Positions 1-7,283 are shown, numbered from the stretch's first letter. The stretch is 16,181 nt of DNA from UBA5862 sp002408105 (GCA_034189125.1 JAXHVB010000095.1:1-16181); one strand, 5' to 3'. The notes: generated by a model not told the origin, from the letters alone. Program-made: numbers and translations.

Positions 1-58
1 TGCGCACCGCCCGGCTGCAAGGCCGAGCAGTGCGCAACCGGGTCCTGAAGTGGGTGCG

Positions 59-1204
59 TCAAACCCCGATCAATGCTCCATAGCGGTTCTGGTGGTACCG
101 GACATCCCCCAGGGTGTGCTCCGTGGCACGGGCACGCTTGAGGAAGAAGCCGATTTCCTCTTCGTCGGTCATGCCGATGCCTCCGTGCATCTGAACGCCT
201 TCGCTGCTGACCAGGTTGAACACCTCCGCGAGCTTGGCTTTGGTGAGGCTGGCGATTTTTGCCAACTCGTCGCCGCGGGTGTCTTGGTCGAGGGCCTGCA
301 GGGCGTTGATCACCACGGACTTGGCCAGTTCGATCTCGCTGTACATGTGGGCAGCACGGTGCTGAATGGCCTGCAGCGAGCCGATTGCGCGGTCAAACTG
401 CACCCGCGTCTTGATGTATTCGATGGTGCGTTCGAAGCACTCCAGTGTGCTGCCGAGCATTTCGGCAGACAGCAGAATCTGCGCTGCTGACAATGCGTCC
501 TGCAGGGGCGCTGCGGCCTGTCCGATGGTGCCCAGCACTGCGCTTTTTGGAACCCGCACCCCGCTGAGATCAATGTTCGCCCAGTTGCGCGCGTCCATGG
601 TCTGCAGCCGCCCGATCTGGACCCCGCTGGCTGCTGGATCCACCAGAAACAAGGTCAGCCCGTCTGAGCGGCCCGCGCTGCCTGAGGTCCGTGCCAGGAC
701 GAGAATTTGGTCGGCACTGTGGCCATCGAGGACGTACTTCTTGCTGCCATCCAGCACGAAGCTGTCACCGTCTTCGGTGGCCTGGGCGCGGGTGCGCTCG
801 GGGCCATGGGTGGAACTTTCCTCGATCGCAAGGGCGAGGGTGAGCTCGCCTTGAGCAACCCTGGGGAGCAAATCGCTCTTTTGGTCCTCACTGCCGCCAA
901 ACAGAATCAGGTTGGCGCCCAGCGCACAGGTGGCGAACAATGGAGAGGCGGCCAAGGTCCGGCCGGACTCTTCCATGACCACTCCGAGGCCGGTGTAGCC
1001 GAACTCCAGGCCACCGAACGCTTCTGGGATGGCCACTCCCGGCCAACCGAGCGCAACGATTTCCTGCCAGCTTTCGGTCGAGTACCCGGTGGCGTCGTTG
1101 TTGTCCCGCAGGGTGCGCAGTTGTTTGACCGGCATCTTGTTGGCGAAAAAGTCGCGGGCCGAATCTTTGAGTAGAACCTGTTCTTCGTTGAGTACAAGGG
1201 GCAT
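59..1204 (-). CDS. acyl-CoA dehydrogenase, 381 aa (second gene of an ACAD pair)
   Basis: FAD-dependent acyl-CoA dehydrogenase, which introduces the alpha-beta double bond into an acyl-CoA thioester; the substrate cannot be read from sequence. The family's three parts are visible: an N-terminal helical domain (about 1-115), a middle beta domain (about 120-215, with IEESS and LDGSKKYVLDG stretches), and a C-terminal helical domain. The latter contains the TRVQFDRAIGSLQAIQH signature (about 257-273) and GGIGMTDE, where Glu348 lies at the position of the MCAD catalytic glutamate. Length is normal for the family. The ATG start has an AGAG-like ribosome site upstream. It lies 53 bp downstream of another acyl-CoA dehydrogenase on the same strand, so the two are probably co-transcribed and may form a mixed complex. 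Family call is firm; substrate and partner are inference. Confidence 0.93.
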   Translation of the reverse strand: MPLVLNEEQVLLKDSARDFFANKMPVKQLRTLRDNNDATGYSTESWQEIVALGWPGVAIPEAFGGLEFGYTGLGVVMEESGRTLAASPLFATCALGANLILFGGSEDQKSDLLPRVAQGELTLALAIEESSTHGPERTRAQATEDGDSFVLDGSKKYVLDGHSADQILVLARTSGSAGRSDGLTLFLVDPAASGVQIGRLQTMDARNWANIDLSGVRVPKSAVLGTIGQAAAPLQDALSAAQILLSAEMLGSTLECFERTIEYIKTRVQFDRAIGSLQAIQHRAAHMYSEIELAKSVVINALQALDQDTRGDELAKIASLTKAKLAEVFNLVSSEGVQMHGGIGMTDEEEIGFFLKRARATEHTLGDVRYHQNRYGALIGV

Positions 1205-1257
1205 GGCACTGTCTCTTATGTTGTATTTGTTTTCAAAACCGCCGGTGTTGCATGTGC

Positions 1258-2442
1258 TCAGTACGGCGGCAGTTCCAGAATGCGCTTGGAGATGATGTCC
1301 AGTTGAACCTCTGAACAGCCACCGGCAATGGTGAGGGCCTTGTGAAACAGCCAGGCTCGGGTGATTTCCAGTTCTTGGTTGCTGTAGTGCTCTGGGTCTT
1401 CTCGCCCAAGCCCTTGGGGGCCCATCATGGAAACCATCATTTCTGAACTGGCCTTGGTGAGTTCGGAGCCGTAGTACTTCAGCATTGAGGTGGTAAACCC
1501 GGGCGTCTGCCCATTCATGGCTTCGTCCATGATGCGCTTGTTGGTCAGCGCGAAGGCCTGGGAGTTGATTTGGTGCTGGATCAGCTGCTGGCGGAGCAGC
1601 GGGTCTTCAATGCGGCCTTCGTCATCGGCGCGGTACTGACGCGCCACGTCGACCACACCCACGCTCAGCCCCATCCGGGTTCCGCCACCGCCGATGGAGT
1701 TGCGCTCGTGCTGCAGCAAGCGTTTGCCCACGGTCCAGCCTTCGTTGACCTTGCCCACGAGGTCGTCTTTTCTGGCCTTAACGTTGTCGAAAAACACTTG
1801 GCAGAAGGGCGACTCGCCACTGATCAAGCGAATGGGCTTTACGGTGACACCCGGATCGTCCATTGGAAACAGCAGAAAGGTAATGCCCTTTTGTTTTTGG
1901 ACGCTCGAGTCGGTGCGGGTGAGGCAGAACATCCAGTCGGCGTACATGGCCCCAGAGGTCCAGATCTTGGACCCGTTGACCAGAAAATGGTCTCCTTGGT
2001 CTTCCGCGCGGGTTTGTAGGTTGGCGAGGTCTGAACCGGCATTGGGTTCACTGTAACCCTGGCACCAGTGCACCTCTCCGGATGTGATGCCCGGAATGTG
2101 GCGCTGTTTTTGGTCTTCGGTGCCGAATTCCAGGAGCGTCGGGCCGATCATGGTCAGGCCCATGCCCATGTAGGGAGGGGGCGCCTTGATGCGGCGCATC
2201 TCCTCACGCAGAATGCCGGCTTCCTCGGCGCTGAGCCCGCCACCGCCATATTCTCGGGGCCAGGTTGGCGCGACCCAGCCTTTCTCGGCCATGCGCTCAA
2301 GCCACACCACAGAGTCACCGCTGCGGCGTTTTTTGGTGAACTGAGATTCGGCGGCGGCTTCTTTGTTGGCACGGATGCTGGCGGGGCAGTTGGCGTCCAG
2401 CCAGGCGCGTGTGTCCTCGCGGAACTTGTTCAGATCGCTCAT
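1258..2442 (-). CDS. acyl-CoA dehydrogenase, 394 aa (first gene of an ACAD pair)
   Basis: FAD-dependent acyl-CoA dehydrogenase. The N-terminal helical domain (about 1-120) includes WPREYGG. The middle domain carries the flavin-binding stretch CQGYSEPNAGSDLA (about 127-140) and NGSKIWTSGA. The C-terminal domain has a QHERNSIGG helix whose Glu236 occupies the place of the catalytic base in isovaleryl- and long-chain-type enzymes, and ends with an AGGCSEVQ...LELP motif typical of the family. The start is supported by GGAG eight bases upstream of the ATG at 2442. The gene leads a two-gene unit with the 381-aa dehydrogenase. Side-by-side, divergent ACAD genes are known from steroid and fatty-acid degradation, where some form alpha2beta2 enzymes (mycobacterial ChsE4-ChsE5 type). 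Whether this pair does so is inference. Confidence 0.94.
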   Translation of the reverse strand: MSDLNKFREDTRAWLDANCPASIRANKEAAAESQFTKKRRSGDSVVWLERMAEKGWVAPTWPREYGGGGLSAEEAGILREEMRRIKAPPPYMGMGLTMIGPTLLEFGTEDQKQRHIPGITSGEVHWCQGYSEPNAGSDLANLQTRAEDQGDHFLVNGSKIWTSGAMYADWMFCLTRTDSSVQKQKGITFLLFPMDDPGVTVKPIRLISGESPFCQVFFDNVKARKDDLVGKVNEGWTVGKRLLQHERNSIGGGGTRMGLSVGVVDVARQYRADDEGRIEDPLLRQQLIQHQINSQAFALTNKRIMDEAMNGQTPGFTTSMLKYYGSELTKASSEMMVSMMGPQGLGREDPEHYSNQELEITRAWLFHKALTIAGGCSEVQLDIISKRILELPPY

Positions 2443-2483
2443 GGCGATTGCTCCTTTGCTTTAGGCATTATTGTGGATCCGCA

Positions 2484-2513
2484 ATTGTAGACGGGTCGGT
2501 CCTCCGGTGGCAG
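2484..2513 (-). promoter_or_regulatory. candidate sigma-70 promoter for the acyl-CoA dehydrogenase pair
   Basis: Read on the minus strand there is CTGCCA (2508-2513), an 18-bp spacer, then TACAAT (2484-2489), giving a leader of about 35 nt before the ATG at 2442. The -10 matches five of six consensus bases and the -35 four of six. No clear FadR or PsrA operator is visible. The call rests on motif match only. Confidence 0.4.
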
Positions 2514-2542
2514 TGCGGGAGCTGGCGTCTGCGGCCCGGTGA

Positions 2543-2570
2543 TTGACAGTGGGCGCCGGAGGGTTACAAT
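2543..2570 (+). promoter_or_regulatory. sigma-70 promoter of tRNA-Val
   Basis: A perfect -35 TTGACA (2543-2548), a 16-bp spacer and a -10 TACAAT (2565-2570) lie just upstream of the tRNA. Transcription would begin near 2577, about 10 nt before the mature 5' end. A GC-rich stretch (CTGCCGCC) follows the -10, the discriminator type expected of stable-RNA promoters under stringent control; that regulation is inferred. Confidence 0.82.
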
Positions 2571-2586
2571 CTGCCGCCTACTCGAC

Positions 2587-2663
2587 AGGCGCGTAGCTCA
2601 GTTGGTTAGAGCACCACCTTGACATGGTGGGGGTCGGTAGTTCGAATCTACTCGCGCCTACCA
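2587..2663 (+). tRNA. tRNA-Val (anticodon GAC)
   Basis: A complete 77-nt cloverleaf can be folded by eye. The acceptor stem AGGCGCG pairs with CGCGCCT over seven bases. The D arm is GCTC/GAGC, the anticodon arm CCACC/GGTGG encloses loop TTGACAT (anticodon GAC at 2621-2623), the variable loop is GGGTC, and the T arm is GGTAG-TTCGAAT-CTACT with one G-U pair. The 3' ACCA is encoded. GAC reads the valine codons GUC and GUU. It stands alone rather than in a tRNA cluster, and no integrase or duplicated 3' end is seen nearby, so there is no sign of its use as an attachment site. Confidence 0.97.
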
Positions 2664-2740
2664 TTTCTCTTTGGCATCGGTTTGCCGGTCTTGGCGCTTG
2701 CAAGCCTGCCCAGCCACCCCCATATCCACTTTCGCGCAGT

Positions 2741-2761
2741 CCTGCTTCCGGTGGAAGCAGG
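2741..2761 (+). other. perfect hairpin between tRNA-Val and htpX
   Basis: CCTGCTTCC (2741-2749) and GGAAGCAGG (2753-2761) form a perfect 9-bp stem with a 3-nt loop. No T tract follows, so it is not a classic intrinsic terminator. It sits 78 bp after the tRNA and 74 bp before the htpX start. It could end or protect the tRNA transcript, or structure the htpX leader. Confidence 0.55.
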
Positions 2762-2835
2762 TGCATACCTTGGCCTGACCAGTTCCGGTATGCTGTCGCC
2801 GACTTTTGCAGACCCTCTCGGAGGAGACGTTTTCA

Positions 2836-3717
2836 ATGAAGCGCATTTTGCTGTTCGTGGGCACCAACCTGGCAGTCATCGTGGTACTGAGCATCGTGCT
2901 GCGGTTGTTGGGTGTGGACCGTTTGCTCGACGAAACAGGTGGTCTCGATTACAACGCGCTGCTCATCTTCGCAAGCGTGTTTGGGTTTGGTGGCGCCTTT
3001 ATTTCGCTCGCCATTTCCAAATGGATGGCCAAGATGAGCACCGGGGCGCAAGTCATCACCCAAGCGCGATCGAGTACTGAACAGTGGCTTTTGGACACCG
3101 TGCGGCGCCAGGCCCAGCAAGCTGGAATTGGCATGCCTGAAGTGGCCATCTTCAACTCGCCGACACCCAACGCCTTTGCGACCGGTGCTTCACGCAACAA
3201 CGCGCTGGTGGCGGTGAGCACTGGGCTGCTGCAGCACATGAGCGGCGACGAAGTCGAGGCTGTACTGGGGCACGAGATCAGCCACATCGCCAACGGAGAC
3301 ATGGTGACCCTGACGCTCATCCAGGGCGTGTTGAATACCTTCGTCATTTTTCTTGCTCGGATCATCGGACATTTTGTTGACCGCAACATCCTGCGCAATG
3401 AACAGGGCATGGGCATTGGGTACTTTGTGTCTGTACTGGTGGCGGAGATTTGCCTTGGCGTGCTCGCCACCATCGTTGTGATGTGGTTCAGCCGGCGCCG
3501 GGAATACCGCGCCGATGCGGGTGGTGCACGGCTCGCGGGACGAGACAAAATGATCAATGCGCTCCAGGCATTGCAGCGGGGCAGCGAACCGAGCCATTTG
3601 CCTGATCAGTTGACGGCATTCGGCATTCTGGGGCGCAAGGGCGGCTTTGCTGGGTTGTTTATGAGCCACCCTCCGCTGGAGGCGCGCATTGCAGCACTGC
3701 GCAATTCGGTTTCTTAA
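2836..3717 (+). CDS. htpX: membrane zinc protease HtpX
   Basis: Inner-membrane M48 metalloprotease that degrades damaged or misassembled membrane proteins alongside FtsH. The product is 293 aa, the same length as the Escherichia coli protein. Two N-terminal membrane helices (about 4-26 and 40-62) precede the HExxH zinc motif, with His146, Glu147 and His150 in LGHEISH. Further hydrophobic segments (about 155-178 and 195-217) follow, and the third zinc ligand is Glu223 in RREYRAD. The ATG at 2836 is chosen over a longer in-frame start at 2806 because GGAGGAG (2820-2826) lies nine bases before it and the first membrane helix then begins at the N terminus. In other bacteria htpX responds to envelope and heat stress; here only a weak TATGCT (2789-2794) is seen upstream, so regulation is not resolved. 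Confidence 0.96.
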   Translation: MKRILLFVGTNLAVIVVLSIVLRLLGVDRLLDETGGLDYNALLIFASVFGFGGAFISLAISKWMAKMSTGAQVITQARSSTEQWLLDTVRRQAQQAGIGMPEVAIFNSPTPNAFATGASRNNALVAVSTGLLQHMSGDEVEAVLGHEISHIANGDMVTLTLIQGVLNTFVIFLARIIGHFVDRNILRNEQGMGIGYFVSVLVAEICLGVLATIVVMWFSRRREYRADAGGARLAGRDKMINALQALQRGSEPSHLPDQLTAFGILGRKGGFAGLFMSHPPLEARIAALRNSVS

Positions 3718-3936
3718 GGGCGCCGGCGGCCTTTAATTTGAGCCAGGCGGTGTTGCTGGCTATAGTTCTCCCACGGTCGGCGGGTCGCCAGTCCGCCGGC
3801 CGCCGACACCGCTTTTCCTTTCAGAGTGGTTGCCCGTTCGACAAGACTCCACCGGTGGCCTTTGGGTCCGGCTCGTTTCCCCTGCGCTTCACCCGGGGTG
3901 GGTAAGCGCCAACCGATGCATTCAAACGAGGTTCTC

Positions 3937-5085
3937 GTGACTGCTTCAAATAAACCCCCGTTCATTTGGGTCAACGTTTTGGTTTTTTCCCTCACCGCGC
4001 TTGGTGCGGTCTTGGCCGTGCCACTCTATGGAATCCTGGTGAACGGCTACGATGGATTCGAGTGGGCCATGTTCGCGGTGTTCGGTGCGGCGTCAGGCAC
4101 TGCGATTACCGGTGGGTTTCATCGGTTGTGGGCGCACCGCGCGTACGAAGCGCACCCGGTCGTGCGGGTTTGGTTCGCGCTTTGGGGTGCCGCGGCACTG
4201 CAAAACAGTGTGTTGAACTGGTGTGCTGACCACCGGCGCCACCATCGTCACGTGGACGATGTCGAGCGCGACCCCTATGCGGCGCCTAAGGGGTTCTGGT
4301 TCTCCCATCTGGGTTGGATGCTGCGAGAGTACCGGCGAACCACCGAGGACTTCAGCAACGTGCGGGACTTGCAGCGCGACCCGGTGGTGATGTGGCAAGA
4401 GCGCCATTACCTGGTGCTGGTTTTGGTCATGAATCTGGGGTTGCCAGCGCTGCTTGGGTGGCTCAATGGGGACCTCCTGGGCATGGTCCTTATGGCGGGG
4501 TTGTTGCGCCTCGTGGTCGTTCACCACTTCACGTTCTTCATCAACTCGCTGGCGCACATGTGGGGCAAGCGACCGTATTCTGATCAGACCACGGCGCGTG
4601 ACAACCCGTGGGTGGCCTTTCTCACCTTTGGTGAGGGGTACCACAACTACCACCACAGCTTTCAGTGGGACTACCGCAACGGCATCCGCTGGTGGCACTT
4701 CGACCCGACCAAGTGGATGATTCGGGGACTCTCAGCGGTTCGGTTGACACACGGCCTGAAGCGCTGTTCTGAGGCAAAGATCGAACGGGCAAAGGCCGAA
4801 CAGCAGCTTGCGCGCTCATTGCATAAAGCCAAGGGGCTGAGCGACTTTGAAATCTGGAGCCAGCGCCTGCACCATGAGTACGAGCACTTGGTCGAGGTGA
4901 TCAATGCCTGGTCCGAGAGCCGCCAGCGCTGGACCGAGGCGAAGGCCGACCAGCTGATGCACCAATGGGAGCTGGTGCAGATCAAACGGGTGTACGTGGG
5001 TTGGAAGGCGAATTTGCTGGAGAAGAAAAGAAGCTGGACGGAACTCACCGAGCAGCTTGCAGGCCTCTCTCGCGCCGCGGCCTGA
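3937..5085 (+). CDS. membrane fatty acid desaturase (acyl-CoA delta-9 type)
   Basis: Integral membrane di-iron desaturase that would place a cis double bond in a saturated acyl chain. From the GTG start the product is 382 aa. All three histidine boxes are present: HRLWAH (His62/His67), HRRHH (His99, His102, His103) and HNYHH (His236, His239, His240), with NSLAHMWG (His207) as a further conserved histidine. Hydrophobic segments lie at about 10-35, 42-60 and 155-195. A soluble, charged, helix-rich tail (about 270-380) follows the catalytic domain. The GTG at 3937 has GAGG (3928-3931) at five bases; an ATG at 3916 (389 aa) is possible but has a weaker ribosome site. It converges with fabI 25 bp away, which places two enzymes that shape acyl chains side by side. 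Substrate form and exact regioselectivity are inferred from family. Confidence 0.92.
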   Translation: MTASNKPPFIWVNVLVFSLTALGAVLAVPLYGILVNGYDGFEWAMFAVFGAASGTAITGGFHRLWAHRAYEAHPVVRVWFALWGAAALQNSVLNWCADHRRHHRHVDDVERDPYAAPKGFWFSHLGWMLREYRRTTEDFSNVRDLQRDPVVMWQERHYLVLVLVMNLGLPALLGWLNGDLLGMVLMAGLLRLVVVHHFTFFINSLAHMWGKRPYSDQTTARDNPWVAFLTFGEGYHNYHHSFQWDYRNGIRWWHFDPTKWMIRGLSAVRLTHGLKRCSEAKIERAKAEQQLARSLHKAKGLSDFEIWSQRLHHEYEHLVEVINAWSESRQRWTEAKADQLMHQWELVQIKRVYVGWKANLLEKKRSWTELTEQLAGLSRAAA

Positions 5086-5095
5086 GGGCCGCGGC
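5074..5095. terminator. perfect hairpin at the desaturase/fabI convergence, no U tract
   Basis: GCCGCGGCC (5074-5082) pairs with GGCCGCGGC (5087-5095), a 9-bp all-GC stem with loop TGAG. The loop contains the desaturase stop codon TGA (5083-5085). The element lies 16 bp past the fabI stop on the other strand. Neither strand has a following T run, so factor-independent termination would be weak; it may serve as a bidirectional 3'-end block. Confidence 0.5.
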
Positions 5096-5110
5096 TGGAG
5101 GGGGCAAGCG

Positions 5111-5905
5111 CTAGGCTTCGGTTTCGGTACTCCCCATCGCGGTGATGTTGAAGCCGCCGTCCACATACATCACTTCACCGGTCACCCCACTGGCCAAATC
5201 AGAGCACAAGAAGGCGGCGGCGTTGCCGACTTCTGCGGTGGTGACATTGCGCTGCAGCGGTGTGCGTGCCTCGTTGTACGACAACATTTTCTTGAAATCT
5301 TTGATGCCGGATGCCGCCAAAGTGCGAATGGGTCCCGCCGAAACGGCGTTGACCCGGATGCCTTTGGGCCCAAGGCTGGTGGCCATATAGCGGACAGATG
5401 CCTCAAGGCTGGCTTTGGCCAGACCCATCACGTTGTAGTTGGGCATGGTGCGTTCAGCGCCCAGGTAAGTGAGCGTGAGCAGGGCACCGTTGCGGCCGGC
5501 CATCAGGGGCTGGGCTGCCTTCGCCAGGGCGATAAAGCTGTACGAACTGATGTCGTGCGCCACCTGGAAGCCTGCCCGCGTGGTTGCCTCCACAAAATCC
5601 CCGTCAAGCTGGTCGCGGGGTGCAAAACCGACAGCGTGGACGACGATGTCGACGCCGTCCCAGTGTTTCGCGAGTTCGGTGAACACCTCAGCGATTTCTT
5701 GATCGCTGGCCACATCGCAGGGAAAGCATAGGTTCGAACCCCAGCCCGCGGCGAATTCGGTGACCCTGTCTTTGAGCTTGTCGTTCTGGTAGGTGAACGC
5801 CAGTTCTGCGCCTTCGCGGTGCATGGCTTCGGCGATTCCGTAAGCGATGGAAAGCTTGCTCGCCACACCGACGATCAGTGCGCGCTTGCCTTGTAGAAAG
5901 GCCAT
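5111..5905 (-). CDS. fabI: enoyl-[acyl-carrier-protein] reductase [NADH] FabI
   Basis: Reduces the trans-2-enoyl-ACP double bond in the last step of each type II fatty acid elongation cycle. The product is 264 aa, close to the E. coli length of 262. The SDR fold is shown by the N-terminal nucleotide-binding stretch IVGVASKLSIAYGIA (about 11-25), and by the FabI-type catalytic set Tyr147, Tyr157 and Lys164, matching Tyr146, Tyr156 and Lys163 of E. coli. A C-terminal GEVMYVDGGFNI stretch is typical of the family. The ATG at 5905 has AAGGA eight bases upstream. It is divergent from phhB and convergent with the desaturase. FabI is the target of triclosan and isoniazid-like inhibitors in other bacteria; resistance cannot be judged here. 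Confidence 0.97.
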   Translation of the reverse strand: MAFLQGKRALIVGVASKLSIAYGIAEAMHREGAELAFTYQNDKLKDRVTEFAAGWGSNLCFPCDVASDQEIAEVFTELAKHWDGVDIVVHAVGFAPRDQLDGDFVEATTRAGFQVAHDISSYSFIALAKAAQPLMAGRNGALLTLTYLGAERTMPNYNVMGLAKASLEASVRYMATSLGPKGIRVNAVSAGPIRTLAASGIKDFKKMLSYNEARTPLQRNVTTAEVGNAAAFLCSDLASGVTGEVMYVDGGFNITAMGSTETEA

Positions 5906-6050
5906 AGTTGTAGTCCTTATGTAGCAGGCGGTCTCACTTTGTTTCGCAGATCATACCGCGAATCCCGGCTTGAACCGCGCAGTCGAACTGTTATTTTAGC
6001 AACACCTGAGCTCGACTTGAATGCAATAAACCGTTGCGAGGTTAGACCAA
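5906..6050. promoter_or_regulatory. divergent fabI / phhB promoter region
   Basis: This 145-bp intergenic stretch must hold promoters for both directions. On the minus strand TATGAT (5950-5955) is a good -10 for fabI, but no good -35 is seen. On the plus strand TTGAAC (5970-5975), a 16-bp gap and TATTTT (5992-5997) could serve phhB with a leader of about 45 nt. The two candidates overlap, so they might compete. Motif match only. Confidence 0.35.
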
Positions 6051-6395
6051 GTGACTGAATTAAAAGCAGAAAAATGCGAGGTCTGCAGGGTCGGTGCGCC
6101 CCGGGTCGAAGCGCCGGTGGCGAGGCAAATGCTGGAAGAGATCCCGGGCTGGGAGTTGCTTGAAGACGACGGGGTGCTGCAACTGTGTCGCCGGTACGCC
6201 TTTGCCGATTTCGCCGCAGCCCTTAGGTTTACCAACCGTGTGGGCGCGCTGGCCGAGGACGAAGGCCACCACCCGGCCCTGCTGACGGAGTGGGGGGCGG
6301 TGACGGTGCGCTGGTGGACCCATAAGATCGATGGGTTGCACCGCAATGACTTTGTGATGGCAGCCAAAACCGACGCCGTGGCCAGTGCCGATTGA
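6051..6395 (+). CDS. phhB: 4a-hydroxytetrahydrobiopterin dehydratase (pterin-4a-carbinolamine dehydratase)
   Basis: Small cytoplasmic enzyme that dehydrates 4a-hydroxytetrahydropterin so the pterin cofactor of aromatic amino acid hydroxylases can be recycled. The product is 114 aa, normal for the family. The signature is intact: EDEGHHP (His73, His74, Pro75), then Trp81, then WWTHKIDG with His91, then Asp100. A CEVC pair near residues 9-12 is the only unusual point. The start is GTG at 6051 with GAGG (6038-6041) nine bases upstream. No phenylalanine hydroxylase gene lies in the window, so the role could be phenylalanine catabolism or another pterin function. It is followed after 45 bp by an alpha/beta hydrolase on the same strand. 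Confidence 0.93.
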   Translation: MTELKAEKCEVCRVGAPRVEAPVARQMLEEIPGWELLEDDGVLQLCRRYAFADFAAALRFTNRVGALAEDEGHHPALLTEWGAVTVRWWTHKIDGLHRNDFVMAAKTDAVASAD

Positions 6396-6440
6396 GTCAC
6401 CCCCGTTCCGGGCGGGGCACCATTGCTTGCGGAGTTCGAT

Positions 6441-7271
6441 ATGGCCGATCGATTGATCAATGAAGGCTACATCAAGGCAGGAGGGCATCGACTCAGGTGG
6501 CGAACCCTCGGAGCGCTGACACCAACGGCCCCGACCTTGGTTTTTCTGCACGAGGGGCTGGGCTCCATCCGCATGTGGAAGGACTTTCCCGACCAACTGG
6601 TTGAGGCAACGGGTCTTCCGGCATTGGTGTATGACCGGTGGGGCCACGGCGAGTCCGATGCCTTGACCGAGCCGAGGCAGCGCTCCTATCGGCGGGTCGA
6701 GGCACTTGAGGTGTTGCCCGAAGTGTTGAGTCAATTTGACCATGGTCCGCTGGTTCTGATTGGCCACAGCGACGGCGGAGCCATGAGTTTGTTGTTTGCT
6801 GCAGCGCACCCGGACGCTGTGCTTGGCATCATTGGTTTGGCTCCACAAGTGGAAGCCCCGAGCAACGCATCGGTCGATACCGGTGAGCAAAGGCCTGGCG
6901 CCGGCGGTGCGATGCGGGCGGTCATCGAAGCCTTTGAGGCCGGCGGGTTGCGCGAACGCCTCGCACGCTACCATGGTGACAACACCGACTCGATGTTTTA
7001 TGGCTGGGCCAATGCGTGGAGTTCACCCGAGTTCGCGGGCTGGGAGATGCACGAGGACCTGTTGCGGGTGCGCTGCCCGGTCACCGTGATTCAAGGCGAC
7101 CGCGACCCCTACGGGTACCGGCACAACATTCAGGCGTTGGAGCGTGACCTTGCGAGCGCACCAGAGGTTTGTATTCACCCCGAAGCCGGCCACATTCCTC
7201 ACCACGAAGCCCGGGCCTTTACCCTGAAGCATGCCACTGCAGCGGTGCGCCGCTTCTTGTCCAGGCACTGA
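6441..7271 (+). CDS. alpha/beta hydrolase
   Basis: Serine hydrolase of the alpha/beta fold, 276 aa, cytoplasmic (no signal peptide). The nucleophile elbow is GHSDG with Ser110. The oxyanion region is HEGLGS (about 37-42), the acid is probably Asp220 or Asp222 in QGDRDPYG, and the catalytic histidine is His251 in EAGHIPHHE. The fold is that of 3-oxoadipate enol-lactonase and MenH-like enzymes, but the substrate cannot be assigned. The ATG at 6441 has GGAG (6431-6434) six bases before it, which favours it over an upstream TTG at 6423. It probably shares a transcript with phhB. The stop codon lies in a short direct repeat (7261-7283). Confidence 0.9.
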   Translation: MADRLINEGYIKAGGHRLRWRTLGALTPTAPTLVFLHEGLGSIRMWKDFPDQLVEATGLPALVYDRWGHGESDALTEPRQRSYRRVEALEVLPEVLSQFDHGPLVLIGHSDGGAMSLLFAAAHPDAVLGIIGLAPQVEAPSNASVDTGEQRPGAGGAMRAVIEAFEAGGLRERLARYHGDNTDSMFYGWANAWSSPEFAGWEMHEDLLRVRCPVTVIQGDRDPYGYRHNIQALERDLASAPEVCIHPEAGHIPHHEARAFTLKHATAAVRRFLSRH

Positions 7272-7283
7272 GGCCAGGCACTG
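7261..7283. repeat. short direct repeat at the hydrolase stop codon
   Basis: The 10-mer CCAGGCACTG occurs at 7261-7270 and again at 7274-7283, with AGG between, so the period is 13 bp. The hydrolase stop TGA (7269-7271) is at the junction. It looks like a small tandem duplication in which only the first copy encodes the protein's last residues. Confidence 0.7.

Noticed and set aside
2587..2663. tRNA-Val as an integration site for a mobile element
   Set aside because: No integrase, no repeated tRNA 3' end and no composition shift is seen on either side; the flanking genes are core functions.
2770..2794. Heat-shock (sigma-32) promoter for htpX
   Set aside because: TTGGCC and TATGCT are 13 bp apart, a spacing that could suit sigma-32, but the elements match its consensus poorly, so it is not called.
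4093..4698. 201-codon minus-strand frame opposite the desaturase
   Set aside because: It is His/Val/Pro-rich because it mirrors the histidine-box region; no independent support.
6397..6419. CCCCG/CGGGG hairpin after phhB as a terminator
   Set aside because: The stem is only 5 bp, there is no T run, and the hydrolase gene follows closely on the same strand.
6060..6974. 304-codon minus-strand frame across phhB and the alpha/beta hydrolase
   Set aside because: Both plus-strand genes have intact catalytic signatures; the antisense product shows no family features.
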